NCBI GenBank assembly: GCA_000934385.1
Contig: KN880458.1
Location: 112,908 to 176,907 of the forward strand
Length of the DNA: 64,000 nt
From: Cylindrobasidium torrendii FP15055 ss-10
Lineage: Eukaryota > Basidiomycota > Agaricomycetes > Agaricales > Physalacriaceae
Direction of reading: 5' to 3'
Below are positions 24,184 through 37,098 of this stretch, one piece after another. The translations under genes were made by a program, and so were the position numbers. The notes under the pieces are model-generated. The model was not told where the DNA came from. It worked only from the letters and a program-made list of their open reading frames with translations, and made no database searches. Every line of letters starts with the position of its first letter. Position 1 is the first letter of the stretch.

Positions 24184-25657
24184 ATGCACTCTCGGTCGCG
24201 GAGTGGCAGCACAACAGCGTTGAATGCAGGCGGTACAGCACGACGACGGCGCGCAGGCTCAACCAGTGGCCCTTTTATTCTGCCACCCTCGGGACCATCC
24301 TCTCCACCGCTCTCACCAGACTTGGGTTTGCCACCACCGTACATGGAGCAAGACCCACACGATGTAAGCAGCCTTTGTTGCGCGCAAAAACACAGCTGTG
24401 AACTTGTACTCCTACCAGCCACCGAGCCGAACACGTACACCCTCTCCAATAACTCATCGTTCCAGAGCGCCTTCGATAACTGGACTCCACCCCCGGCCAG
24501 GGTCGTCCCCGTCAATCACACCACTTAATCGCAGTCGCGCACCGTCGCGCTCACAATCGTCTACGACACTATCAGCCATGTCTTCATCCTATTCAATGCT
24601 TTCCATGTCCAATTTTATTGCACGGCCTGCGCATAGCGACACCGAAGACACAGATGACGACGCGTTGTACATCCGCAGACGGCCACCTATTCCTCACTTT
24701 ACCGGGCCGCAGTCTCCAACGACGGACACAGAGACAGAGAGCGACGCAGGGATTCTACACAGACCGGTGTCCACGGCGGCACCTATGACAGAGACGGACG
24801 ATGACCACCCTCCAATGGCCCTTCCCACGAACCGCAGAAGAAAGCCTGCATTTCCGTACTCTTTTATTGCAAACACAGGAGAACCTACGCCTACCAATTC
24901 ACCGAATCCAAAACTGCGAAAAAGATACAAAAGCAAGGACCCAATGCTTATCCTGCAGGATATCGAACACGCCCTTGGCCGGTACTATAGATTTCTCGTA
25001 CGCCTTCTTATCACACTATCTCAACCTTCCGCTCTACTCTTCGGTCCCGCCCATTCACGCACGGCGCTCGACGTTCTGTTCGGTCTTTGTCGACTTCTCA
25101 GCACTCTCCCTGCAACATGCGGAATCGTCCATGTCCTCCTTTTCTTATCCCCTTCACCGTCATACACATCCTTGATACTCCATCCAAAGGCAGGCGTCTG
25201 CGCGTCGCCACTCCATCCGTTCGACATTCTCGCATCCATACTGTTCATCCTTCTCACAGCATACCAATGCCTGTGCCTGACGTCCGGCCTGCTGTTCAGA
25301 TGGCGGACGTACTACCCACCACTCGCTGCACTCATCCGAGTATTGGCGCTTCAAGCTTTGTGCTGGGCAGCGACATACTGGACGCTCACCGTCCTCGATG
25401 TCTCTGCACGACCGCATGTTGTATGGGCGCTGGTGGCGACCTGTACCAGTGTAAGCAGAAGTGTGCAAATGTGGGCCACGAGTAATCTATGGAGGCAAGA
25501 GACCGAGGAACCCAGTGGCAAGGATAGATGGCGTGGAGGACGATGGAAAGGTCGGAGGTGGGAATGGGGCGCGGTGACGAGGCGGTGTATTGTGCCGCTT
25601 GGATTCGGGTATTTTGTCATGGCCTGGGCGGGCGTGGGTGCTCGTGTGTGGTGCTAA
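24184..25657 (+). CDS. EOS1: Eos1-like N-glycosylation / ER membrane protein
   Basis: ATG 24184 starts a Ser/Pro-rich N-terminal region. An intron at 24364-24418 is needed to keep the frame; the nearer acceptor at 24395 would put a stop immediately after. The second exon runs to 25657. After about 250 disordered residues come four hydrophobic segments: LLITLSQPSALLFGP, GLCRLLSTLPATCGIVHVLL, ILASILFILLTAYQCLCL and RVLALQALCWAATYWTLTVL. Then come VVWALVATCTSVSRSVQMW and ATSNLW. This last block is what I recognise as the Eos1 family, an ER protein needed for N-glycosylation and oxidative stress tolerance in yeast. The long N-terminal tail is poorly conserved. Assignment is from memory of the family pattern. 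Confidence 0.72.
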
Positions 25658-26123
25658 CTATTGCTTGGAATTTTACTAGGTAGGGTATGATGCTTCAGCT
25701 TTGATATTATTGTTGTACATGTATCTATGCTTTATTTCACACGGATTCACTCTCGGGGGCCAGAAGTACCTTGTCCAAAAAAATATAGCGGTTTACCTGA
25801 ACCAAACGATGAACGGGTGACCCAATAGTAATCGACTTTATAAGAGTAACAGTCCGTGTTTTTCATTCAGCAGCTAGCCTTTCCTTCGACAGTGTAACTT
25901 GCCTTTGGCCGTTGGGGCAGAGACGCAAAAAAATCTGACCAACATAGTTTGAATCTCCCAGGATACAAATAAACGCAGCATACATTACACGTACACAACC
26001 TGCCCGAGCAATACAGGAGGACCCTGACCCCGTTTATAACAGGTCGCCGGGCCCTTTCATCCTGGGGCTCCTATGCCCACGTTATATGGTATATCCCCGT
26101 GAACATCGTCGCTCATTCGTAAC
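25658..26123. other. Convergent intergenic region
   Basis: 466 bp between the ends of two converging genes, so it should hold two 3' UTRs. No other feature is seen. Confidence 0.45.
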
Positions 26124-29100
26124 TCATGACAGTTCCTCCTCGTCCTCATCTATTCCACCCTCACCGACACTCGCGACTTCTCGTCGATGGTGGCTTGGGA
26201 CGTCCGTTGGAAGCGGTGTCTTTGGACACTCCTCATCCTCTTTGATGGTCTCTCCTCTCCATCCGCTTCCACCTTCCTCCGTCGACTCCCCGCCTCCAGC
26301 TAGCGCATGCTCCAATGCTATAGCGGGACTCATGTTAAAAAATGACTATGTGAGGATAATTGACCCACCCTTCTCTCCCCGCTTCTTCAATCTCAGAGTC
26401 ATGGCGGCCTGCAGCGAATCAATGTAAACGTCGTACTTCACGATCTCTGTCAACAGGTACTGCGACTTCTTCTCAAAGTTGGACTGCGCTTTGAGCCCGT
26501 TGGCTGACCTTGGTTGGAACTATAGATCATATCAGACGGAGCAACATAGATTATACAGAAGATACTCACCAAGGCTTGCATGGGCTGCAGCAATTCGTTG
26601 TGCTTCGTTAATTCCTCCTTCAGCGTTTCCACGTGCTTTCTGAGTGCTTCCATTTGCGTCTCCTCGTCGTGTAGGCTCGAGACACTTGGTGCCATTGGTG
26701 GCTTCCAGTCATTGATGAAGAGTCTCTCCGCTGAATTCCGAGGACTTGACCCGCGCGGCACACGCACAGTCGCTGACGCACCATCTCGCCAATTCGCGAA
26801 CCTGCTGTGCGAGCTCTTCCCACTGACCATGCTCATCGAATCCTCCTTGTCTTGCTGCGGCTCTTCGCCGTCCGACATGCTACGCCCATGGGGTGCATCC
26901 ACGACACGGTTCCATCCATACTCCATGTTTGACACGCCGCCAGTTAATGGCTCCCGACTAGTCCGCGCCGCCCAGTAGTTGCAGGTTGACACCCACTCAT
27001 TCACCAGCTCCTCTGTTCCAGCTTGGAAGAAGTACACACCACCATGTGATAATGTGAGGACCATACAATGAGGTCTTTGACGATTATATCCTGGCGGCGG
27101 GAGGGCGTGCGCTAATGAATGAGTAAGCTGGATCGCTCCGACCGAGTTCGCATTTGCCTAGAGACCATCAGCATGACATGGCTATCTGGGAGGCTAAGAC
27201 CTACCAGCCAGTTTCCACCGCCCATTGCTCCACCACCCCCACTCCCGTGTTCTCCAAAGGTGAACATACTTAAATCGCCCTTCTGAATGACTACGAATAC
27301 ATCGAGCCATGCTTTGTCCTTCGCTCTCTTGTTCGCACTCTCCCAATACTGTTTCCGACACAGCATGCCCTCTTTTGCCCAGGGCGCCCCCAACAACGCG
27401 AGCTCTTCATCTGAGATGCTGATACTCGTCGACGCTGATTCCTCTGACCGTATACTGTGATTGTCGTCTTCTTTAGCTTCGCGAATGATTGTGTGCGAAA
27501 GGTTGTGCGCAAACCCAAGGGTGGGTGCAAGGAAAGACGAGCTTGAGCCATAGAACTGCCGGCTGTGTAAGTGCCAAAAATGATTCAGGAAAGCTTTATC
27601 ACTCACATCACTCGTCGAGTTGGCGAAACTTGGGGAAGGACTGGCACGGCCATCAATACTGCTATTGCTGCTATACGGACTAGGGCCGCCCTGATTCATG
27701 AGAGTCTGCCAGCCGCGGATACTACCCCGCTTGAGCGTCGTGAGACGATCAGTTTGGCCACCCCGCAGACTCCGATTCCTCAGCATCGATCCACCAGGCG
27801 CAAGTGAAGACGTTGACGGACGGCTTGCCAGTGGCTGCAAAATTTGACTGGATTTGACAGCATTGTACATTTCCTACCATTTCATGTAAGTAATCGGGAC
27901 CATTGCAGCGGATTCTCTCACCTTGAGCAAGGTTTCCATTTCAGCCTCCCAAGCCTTATCATACACGAACTTGGAGCTACTGGCAATGGATGACCGTAAG
28001 TCTGAAGTCGATTGGTGTTCCAAGGATGGAGGTTCAGGGTTCGGTAGAACATTGGAACTAGCCATAGAAAACGCAGGTGATGACAAGACGTTCTCCCTCG
28101 AAATGCTGTTCCAGCTTGTTATACTGTCGCTGCGTTTTCCTCCACGACGACCTTGGGATGCGTCGGGACTACGAACGCTGCTACCTTCCGACGTGACGTC
28201 GGAGGGCTCGGAAGCGTCAAGCTGCATTTGGATGGCAGTGAGCGTATTGCGAACGAACTGGTTCTTAGACATCCGGTTAACAAGGTCAGCAATGTGAAGA
28301 TCGGTGTTGAGGAGCAACAGCGAGTACACGACAGCATGGACAATATTTGCACTCCCGAAAACGCAGGTCGGGTTACATTCCCAGTATCGTCGGCTGAACT
28401 CATCGAGAATTCGGTCAACTTGTTGAGTTTCGCCCTTCAGGAAGAGCTTAGCACAAAGCCGTCTATGAAAGTGGTCAATTTAAGACATCATCCTCCACCG
28501 CGATTCACTTGCCTGAAAGCAACATCTAGGCGGAGTCCTGAGAAGTCAAAGTTGTCCACATAGTACTGCAGCGCAATCTTTTTGACTGGTCCAGTACCGC
28601 CGAGCCACTCAGCAATCTTTTCGCGACTAAGGAATGAATCGTCCTCGTCCCAGCATTTCTGCGCGAAATCTTTGCCTTTCTCATCAGGCGACCTGTCGTC
28701 GGAGTCGACATTCCTCGAAGGAAAGCTTTTGAGGTCGGCAAGAGCTTCATGCTTCCCGTTCAGGTCATGCTGCGAACGATACACGCGAGAACCTCCTTCG
28801 GGATCCACCAAGGGTATAAGGGATGGCTCAGAACTAGATGCTGTCGAGCGATGCGTCGCACGCAAATTGCCCCGACTACTCATAGGTCGCGGCCCCCGTA
28901 ACGGGCTTTGCATGCGTATCGGGTATCCTCTCGAAGCGAATGAGCTAGGAGCCGAACTTGCCGAAAGACTTGCACTCAGTGACTTGGAGCGGGGCGACAG
29001 CCCACCTCCATCTGCGCCTTCCTCGCCGAAGCTGAGGCCAAGAACAGGTCCGGTCAGAGATTCGTGTTTTGTAAGATTGGGACGAGGGCCAGAAGAATCT

Positions 29101-30491
29101 GAGGGATCGGTATGGGAGCGCTGGTAGGCGGCACGCCGTGCGGGGGTCGACGGATCGCTGAGGTCAAACGAGTCGGGCGACGACAAGGTTTCGAGCTGAG
29201 AAAGTTCACCCTTGAAGTCGGTCAGAATGACACTCAGCGTGTTCTCTCTTCGCGGAGGAGTTGAGGGCGGAATAGACGCCAGCGCGCGCTTGACATCCGC
29301 ATCACTGACTGACATGCTGCGTCGTTTGGATTGTGCTTCGGCGGATCTGTGTCTGAAAACATTCACTGGCGGCGGTGATGGCGCAGGCGATGGAAGCGGC
29401 GATTCAGTGGGCTTGTCCACAATGACCATGGAATGTTCCTGGTCGATGTCTGGTGAGAGAGGGAGTGGCTTCGAGAAAGAAGAGGGTGTCAAAGCGCGCT
29501 CCGGTGTCGTAAAGCTATCTGCTATCGGGGATGGCGATGAAGGGGGCCGAAGGTCAGTAGGAAGAGGAGGTACAGGTGGCGCAAATGCGTGCTGGAGCGG
29601 ATAACCCGCGTCTGTTTTCTGAGCCGAGTCTTGAGTACTGGGAAATGGACTGCATGTTCATGGCACGCACCGAACGCTCCCTTGTCGAAGTAGAGCCCAA
29701 CATCTTGCCGAGAAACGCGCTGGTCTTGGCGCGCACTGACGACTTTGCAGGCTACAGAAGGTCAATCACTATCTCACGGCATTTTATGTGGCGTACCTTG
29801 CTAGGAGAACCAGGACTGGGCGGCATCGTCCATTCGTCTGGTGCATTTCTATGTAACTTTCCATTCTTGCGTGGGACAGGTGGAGGTGTCGAGTGAGGCG
29901 AGGAGGACGACGCAGACATATTGGGAAGAGGAGGGGGCGAATCGTGCCGTTTCTCGAGACGGATTCCTTTCTCTTTTGATTTTCGCAATAATGTCGCCAA
30001 ATCAGGACTTGAAGCCGTTCCAGGTGATCTGCGGTGCTCAGTGACATTGTCGTCGGTAACGGCCCCGTCTGTACTCACCGGTACATTGACCGCCGTTTCA
30101 CTTCCGTGTCCTGGAAAACATCTCCACCCCCACTGCTCATACCGCGCTTTCCGGTAGGCGTCGGCGTTGGAGGAACGACAGTGGGCGTGCCGGGCGCGCC
30201 GTTGTTGCTGGTGAGCCTCGGCGTTGAATGCAGAGACCTGTCCGGCGTGGGACTCCCGCCCAGATCATTCATGTCTACTCCCTCGCGCAACTTGACGGTC
30301 CCTTCAGCCCTCAGGGCTTGCTCGAAATCCAAGTCGGTTCGGGATGCTCGTCGGCCTATGCCGCGCACCGTACTGTGATCCGCCTCGAGTCCTTGGCCGT
30401 AAGAGGAGGAGGCTCCAGGCCTAATTGTTCCGCCATTCTGTCGAAATATATGCGCCACGGTGATTAAAGAGGGCGGATTCGCGCGCCGCAA
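26124..30491 (-). CDS. Sec7-PH domain Arf guanine-nucleotide exchange factor (EFA6/Yel1/Syt22-like)
   Basis: The protein exceeds 1200 residues. A long disordered N-terminal part (proline- and serine-rich) is followed by a Sec7 domain: DSFLSREKIAEWLGGTG, KLFLKGETQQVDRILDEF and YSLLLLNTDLH. The Glu in LKGETQQ is the catalytic glutamic finger that expels GDP from Arf. A split PH domain follows (GMLCRKQYWESANKR, AWLDVFVVIQKGDLSMF, GVYFFQAGTEELVNEWVSTC), then a coiled coil and an acidic tail. Sec7 followed directly by PH is the EFA6/Yel1 arrangement, acting on plasma-membrane Arf3/Arf6. Introns near 29740, 29650 and 30025-30075 were placed by frame. One intron (28463-28512) has a GC donor. The 5' end is uncertain: the frame is open to 30491, the first in-frame ATG is at 30272, and sequence upstream of it still looks coding, so a further 5' exon is likely. 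Confidence 0.83.
28463..28512 (-). other. GC-AG intron inside the Sec7 domain
   Basis: The donor reads CAG|GCAAGT and the acceptor TTCATAG|ACGG, for a 50-nt intron. Removing it joins DVAFR to RLCAKLFLKGE, the expected Sec7 sequence. Using the GT two codons later gives an early stop. Confidence 0.75.
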
Positions 30492-30904
30492 ACACGAAGG
30501 TTAAGTTGCAAGTCCGGCCACTGATCGGCCTCCCATCATCAAGGCTGATGTCCACCAGATGTCCACTCTTCCAACGGCGCATCCCTCCTTCACAGAGTAC
30601 CGGTCCCAGGAGAAAACTCGGAGTCGTGTAGTATTTCAGGCTATCTCGAGACCGACGCTATTGGATTTATGGTGCATGCCGCGCGTCCAACTGCGCGTCT
30701 CGATCGCGCCGTATTCAAATCAAAGCAGCTGTTCTACAAGCCCCGCGCCACCATGGTTCCATAACTTGGTACCAATGAATACCAGCATTACTGTCTTTAA
30801 TGGTTAATAGCCGCGTATGTAATTAATTTCTCAGTCTCACCCTAAACACAACGTTGCAGGACTGACTGAAATTCGTATCTCCTGCAGAGGTTCCCTCGCC
30901 CACC
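30492..30904. other. Intergenic region upstream of the Sec7-PH gene
   Basis: This stretch should contain the promoter and perhaps a first exon of the Sec7-PH gene. ATG triplets on the minus strand near 30530-30546 could begin such an exon, but the splice site is not clear. Confidence 0.4.
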
Positions 30905-31877
30905 CACTGTGAGATCGGTTTGGGATGCAAATCATCCAGTGATTGGATGAATATTAACAATCATCCAGTCGTTGGATGATGTATGGATGATCTGAGCTGA
31001 ACTCAAATCATCCACAACGTTAGGATGATCCTACATCATCCACGCGCTGGCTGATATCCAACCAGTCAAATGAGCTCGGTCTCAAATAGGTATAGGACAC
31101 ACGAAATGCATTGTAAACAATCAATAGGAACATAAAATCAAATATTTTGACACTCTCAGAGACCCGCGTGCATATGTCTGAGTCACACTGAGTGTCTTCT
31201 CTGTGGCCAGCGCCGTCACCCGTGGCGGCGCGTACCCGCCACTTGCAAGCGCGTACACGGCGCCGCCTCTGTGCTCCCACCTCACAATTTCTGCACCTTC
31301 CTACCAAGTGGTTTAGACATTTTTACTGTCCCTTGCACTCGTTATAGCAAATTCACGTTAACGCGACTCGCAGGAACCGGCAGGAGCTTCCAAAACACAT
31401 GTCTCCGCGTGCTTGTCATAGTCTGATGAAATGATGGGCAGTGTTGCCACTATAGCAAAGTGGTTAAGTGAGATAAGTTTAAGATTGTCTAAGTTGTCTA
31501 AGTCATGAGTTCGATCCTGAGATAAGTCATGTGTGCATCCAAGCACTGGCCCCTTCAGTGTTATATAACCACTTACTAACGTTGCTAATGTCTAATAAGC
31601 TAATAGAACACTACTACAGGCCAGCTAAGGAAACCATGGGCTTCTACACTTTTTTTGGGTGGTACTGTAATTATCCATTGGATGGATGAAAAACATCCAA
31701 TCAATGGATGATACCCGGCTGGATGATTTGGGTCACTTTTGGATGCATATCATCCATTGAGGCCCACTTTCACAGAGGATGATTTTCATCCAATGGTCAT
31801 CCATGCGCAGGATGTTTTTCATCCCGTGATTGGATGATCACAAAGGATGATATTCATCCTTGCGGGCCCTCACAGAG
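30905..31877. mobile_element. CACTA-like non-autonomous DNA element (candidate)
   Basis: The left end starts CACTGTGAG and the right end, read inwards, CTCTGTGAG. In both, about 33 bp run to a GGATG...ATCATCC block, so the ends are imperfect inverted repeats. The trinucleotide ACC flanks both ends (30902-30904 and 31878-31880), a 3-bp target duplication as expected for CACTA elements. Many copies of GGATGAT or its complement ATCATCC in both orientations are packed near the ends (30930-31055 and 31680-31860) and resemble the subterminal transposase-binding repeats of that superfamily. No transposase is encoded in the 973 bp. Confidence 0.6.
31446..31545 (+). other. tRNA-like Pol III promoter remnant (SINE-head type)
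   Basis: TAGCAAAGTGG at 31453-31463 matches the tRNA A box and GTTCGATCC at 31509-31517 matches the B box. They are 56 bp apart, a normal tRNA spacing. The acceptor stem does not close (GCCACTA at the 5' side has no partner) and the T stem has mismatches. It is therefore not a working tRNA gene. It lies inside the CACTA-like element. Confidence 0.45.
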
Positions 31878-32731
31878 ACCAGCGTTTATTGCACTTGACT
31901 GATCACTGCACCATCTATTTCCACTTTCACTATGTAGCACAGTCAAGAGTGACTATCAGTTGCTTACAACAAAGCGCATACGCAAACCCCCGCCCCAGAA
32001 ACTAAGGTGTGCGCGGAGAACACTGGAGGACACGAGAGTCGACAGGGAACCTGCTGCCATCAAATTCCAGGAAGTTACGATGCATGAGAATTGGTCGGCA
32101 AACTCGTAAATGTAAAACATGAGTCTACAGTGCGCGGGACATACTGGATTGCGCATGTAGAATTTAACTGTATGCAGTCAACAGTATGTTGTGAATCGTA
32201 CCATCTGGCCAGCCTAGTGACACAACCTTGGTCGTGCATATTTTGCGACCCGTTCCCATAAATCCGTTGCCCGAATCGTATGTCCTACTGAGGTACCGCC
32301 GTCCAAGGCTAAGGACAGTCTGGATATGGCCAGACACTGCGCTTTTGTTGCAGACGGATTGTACTATATTACGTCGGTAGAGGAGGTCGGTCTAGATACA
32401 CACAGGACTGTAAGCACTGATGAGGAAGGCTGAGGATGGTAACACCGTACACATTTCGTTGTCGCCTCAGAAGCGCGTTAGAGTACTATCTCTCTTGAGA
32501 ACGGCGGGATCTGAGTATGGAGTCGTTGACCTGGGAGCTAATTTCTTGTCTGTTCACTCGTGCTTGTGCTAGTAGATATTGAAGGTTAGGTAGTACTCGA
32601 CTGTCAAGAGAAACCTGAGTCCAGGCGATCGCCATCACGCTTACAGGTCCCGACCACGTTTTGGGTTAGCAGCACACACTCTCCGTCTCTCCCTCATCAT
32701 ATCACTCTACAGTGATATAACGACGGCCATC
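31878..32731. other. Intergenic region before the oxysterol-binding protein gene
   Basis: 854 bp between the CACTA-like element and the next ATG. It is expected to include the OSH promoter. Short minus-strand frames here show no recognisable features. Confidence 0.4.
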
Positions 32732-35700
32732 ATGGAGCCCTCGGTGGCCTCGACATCCTCTGCTGGTAGACATGTCTCAGTGTCCTCTGCAAGCAAGCAT
32801 CTCTCGGCACCCTCGTCAACCAAGAGCGCAAGCTGTATGTCACTCTCTGTGCTGATGATGACCTTCACTCACGCATATGGCCACTATATAGCTTCAGAAG
32901 AGCCCATGTACAAAGTTAAACTACTGTCCGCTCTGAGAAATGGTTCGTGACTGTTGTGATCTTGCTTTATGGGCCCTCATTCTCATCCAGGTGACCCTGC
33001 AAGTATTCTCCCATTTCTCGCGGAAATCGGCAAGGACAAAGGGAAAACTGTGGATTCGAATTTGGATACAAGCGCGTCTGTCCTGCATCTCGCAATACGC
33101 TGTGCCTCAGGTGCGTGAATATTCCGACCGCTGGTGTTCCTGCACTGAACCGCCGCTGGGAAGAGCACACCATCACTTTGTTGCTTTCTCATCGCGCTAT
33201 TTCGCCCAACGGAGTACACCCACCTGGATCTGGGACGACCCCACTTCACTTGGCAGCATCGCTTGGTCGCATCGACATCGTGAGCCTCCTCCTCGAACAG
33301 GATGGAATAGATGATAGCAAGCTGGACGCAAACGGTAAATCATGCGTAGATGTAGCGAAGAATAAGCAAGTTCGCCGAGTCATTGATGGTCCGTACGCCC
33401 ACTCCACCATATAGCACGCCCGCTCATTGCGTATCCCTATCCAGACTCCCGCGCGTACCTCAATGCATATTACCGGTCCATTCTCCGTAGTTACATCCTG
33501 TCATCCGCCGACACGCCTCCCACTGCCTTGATCTCCCTCCTGGAAAGCCCTCGGAGCACCTTTGTGGACCTCTCCTATCTAGACGACTCTGGCCAGTCCC
33601 TCCTTCACGAAGCTGCTCGACGCAATGACCTACGGCTCATAGAAACCGCAATTCGAGCCGGTGCCGATGTTTTTGTGAGAAATCGGCAGGGCAAAATGCC
33701 CCAAGATATCCCCGGGAAGGACGATAGAGCTCGGGCATACCTCCGTCAATGTACGCAATAAGAACTACAAATCATTGCGGGCTAACATTGCCCCAGATGC
33801 AAACCAGGACACCAGTCTTGTACAAGGCCCTGTTCCGCTGGCAGACCCTCCCGTCATGAAGGGTTACCTCAACAAGTTTGTCAATGTTGCGAGAGGGTAT
33901 CAACCGCGTTGGTTTGTCTTGGAACACGGTGTTCTTTCTTGTATGCTCCTCTTGTCCGCTTAAAACCTACATCTGATTGCTTCAGACTTCCGCCATCAGG
34001 AAGACGAGACAGTTGCTAGCCGTGGGTCCATCGCAATGAAGACGGCTATCCTCCGCACGACAGCCACCGATAAGCACAAATTCGACGTCTGGTCAACGCC
34101 GTCGAAAGGGCATACGTCAGGTGTGCAGAAATGGTATCTCAAAGCCAATCACCCTATGGAAGCGTCACGATGGACGCAAGCCATGACGAAGAGTATAGAG
34201 TGGCATCGCCGAGAACAAGCGCAGGAAACCCAGGAAGACCGCCAAAGTATCGAGAGCCAGAAAAGCGCGGTCTCCAAAGCGTTTGGCACCGTCAAGTTAC
34301 CCTCCATACGGTCTACTAGCTCGCGCAACCCTCACAAGGCCAATAGCATCGGGCACAGCAGCCTCGGTGGGCAGGCTAGCGAGGTTGAGTCATTTGTCAG
34401 CAAGGCCAGATTTGGTGCGAGGCGCGACGAAGAGGAGGAGGACGACTCTTCAACCGACCAGTCTCTCAAGAAGACTGTACCGTTCCAGTCCACCATCGAT
34501 TTGCACACGACCTCAATCGCTGCACAGTTAGACCTTACCGCTCAACTCATCGCAGATGTCAGCTCGCAGGATGATACGGCGAAGGCCAAATCTCTACATA
34601 CCGCTCTCACACAGTCATTTTCAGCCGTCCAGGGCATGTTCACGGAATATGCACAAATGACTAAGACTCGCGAGGATTGGTACTCGAAGACCTTGCAGAA
34701 GGAGCGGGAGAAATCAACTATGTGGGAGGAGAGCTTTACCACAGTGGTTCGGGAGGGCGAGGGTCTGGAAAATGAGTTGCGTGCCCGGAGTCGAAAGCGC
34801 GGTAGCCGTGTCTTTGACCCGGACGCGCATGACGGTACCATCAAGCTTCGCCGCTCTGCGCTTTTTGTAGTGCCGCCAGATTTCCAATCCGTGGCGGAGG
34901 AAAGTTCGGCATCCAGCATCCAGGGCATGTTTACTGACACGCCGATTTCCGTCGAACCAACACCACCGTCCCCTCCAGACGCAAAGCCGCCTTCTATGGC
35001 TCCACGCAGCGACACGCAGACCACTGTTACTCAGCAAACCGCGGTTGCCCAGCCACCACCGGACGACGACTTTGACACTGACGACGAAGACGAGTTCTTC
35101 GATGCCATCGAAGCGAACGCCATTCCCAATTTAGTGATCCCTGAGCCTCTCAAGAGTCCTTCCCACACGGAGCCGCACATTCCTGCCGATGCCATGGATC
35201 TCACACTGCCGTACGAAGGATACAAAGAGCTGCGCGACCACCTCGACCTTACCGATGAAAGACCCAACCAAAGTTTATGGGCCGTTCTCAAGAATAGCAT
35301 CGGCAAAGATTTGACCAAGATTAGTTTCCCGGTCTCCTTCAATGAGCCCACGAGTATGCTCCAGCGGATGGTACGCGTATCCTTGCCCTTCTACACGATC
35401 CGAGCCTAATCAACCTTCCAGGCAGAGGATATGGAATTCTCTGAATGTTGTGAGTGGGACTGAGTTGAACGAACATCCAAATGGCAATTTTGACGTTTTC
35501 TGCAGTGGATGTGGCAGCCTCCACCAAGGACCCGCTGCTGCGTGTTGCATATGTAGCCGCGTTTGCGATGTCAAATTATTCATCGACAATTGGACGGATC
35601 GCGAAGCCTTTCAACCCTATGCTGGCAAGTTCACTGGTATCATGTGAATCGTTGCACTACTAACATGAAGCAGAGCGAAACGTTTGAATATGTGCATTTG

Positions 35701-36770
35701 GACAAGGAGTATCGCTACATCTCTGAGCAAGTCAGCCATCACCCTCCAATCTCGGCCTGCTACGCGGAATCGCCACTATGGCACTACTACGGGGAGGTTG
35801 ACGCACAAAACAAGTTCATGGGGAAATCGTTCGAGATCCGACCTACTGGCGTCGCTCATGCCGACCTTGCACTCCCGGAGGATTGGGCCCCTAGTTATCC
35901 CAAGGCTAAAGGACGCTCGCAACAAGGCAAGGTCATCGAGCACTATTCGTGGAAGAAAGTTACGACCAACATCTCTGGCTTCATCATGGGTTCGCCCACA
36001 ATCGACCACTACGGTGATATGAAGGTACATGATGTTCGTAAATCACATTGGTGGTTGCTCATAAAATACAGGTCGTCAATCACCGCACGGGTGACAGGTG
36101 CATTCTTACCTTCAAGCCGCGAGGCTGGCGAGGGCGCGACGCTTTCGAGATATCAGGTGTCGTGCTTGACGCCCGAGGTCGTGTTCGCTACGACATTGCT
36201 GGACGCTGGAACTCACAATTAATTGCTCGAGAGGTTGGCGTTGGCTCTGGTACCCTTCTTCCCGATGCCCATGCATCTGGCCCGAATTCTCCCAGTACGA
36301 GCCAACATTTACTGCTCTGGCGCAACTCAGAGAAGCCTGCTGGCGCCCCATTCAATTTAACGCCATTTGCGATGACGCTGAACCACTGTCCGAAGGAGAA
36401 GCTGAAGCCTTACCTATGCCCGACGGACTGCAGACTGCGGGTTGACCAAAGAGCGTTCGAGATGGGCAAATACGATCTAGCGAATACGCTGAAGCAGGAG
36501 CAGGAGGAGAAGCAACGGGCTATCAGGAAGGCCAGGGAGACTGGGGAGATGGGCCCGCATAAGCCCAGATGGTTCAGGGCAGAAACGGATGGAGATTCTG
36601 GCGAACGAGTTTGGGCACCTAAGAGGACGGACGACACGAGCGAACTGGAGTACTGGAAGGAAAAGGAAAGGGTCTGGGCGGAGAAGACGAGAGGCAATGC
36701 TGCCAAAGACGAGGTGCACTGGAAGGACGTCGACAATATCTTCATTGAGGAGCCTGATTTTATGAAGTGA
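32732..36770 (+). CDS. OSH1: Oxysterol-binding protein, Osh1 type (ankyrin-PH-FFAT-ORD)
   Basis: ATG 32732 starts a protein of about 1150 residues with several introns. In order it shows ankyrin repeats (TTPLHLAASLGRIDIVSLLL, SGQSLLHEAARRNDLRLIE) and a PH domain (VMKGYLNKFVNVARGYQPRW, YFRHQEDETVASRGSI). A helical linker and an acidic FFAT motif (DEDEFFDAIE) follow. The C-terminal ORD carries the family fingerprint EQVSHHPPISACY. Osh1-type proteins move sterols and PI4P between the ER and Golgi or vacuole. The PH domain binds phosphoinositide, FFAT binds the ER protein VAP/Scs2, and the ORD carries the lipid. All three targeting parts are visible, so the gene looks complete. The final segment (PKEKLKPYLCPTDCRLR and the basic helix after it) is typical of the ORD end. 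Confidence 0.9.
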
Positions 36771-37098
36771 CGAACAAACTAAGTTATCATGGTGTATACT
36801 ACAAACATAATAGGTGTATAATCGGTTTTCGACATCAACAGGATGCGCAGTCTTTTTTATAAGGCCGTGTGTTAACCAGGCCAATGCGCAGTGAAGCTTT
36901 GTTTGCGAGAAGACGATTTTGCAAGTTTCGGCTAGATTTAGCTAGTCGTAAACAGCGTCATGTTTTATCACTGACTTGGGCGTATCATATGAATTTGAAA
37001 CGCCCATACATACTGAACAGGCTTAGAGCCTATGAAGTTTGCATTGCCAGTGGATTCGAGCTTCCGTATCGGGATTGCCTAGTAAATATGCCAAAATA
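36771..37098. other. Intergenic region between OSH1 and the pogo-like transposon
   Basis: 328 bp holding the OSH1 3' end up to the TA target site of the transposon. Nothing else is seen. Confidence 0.4.

Noticed and set aside
28582..29604. Long plus-strand frames
   Set aside because: They are antisense shadows of the serine-rich N-terminal region of the Sec7-PH protein.
31358..31546. A 62-codon minus-strand frame in the CACTA-like element
   Set aside because: It overlaps the tRNA-like boxes and has no coding signal.
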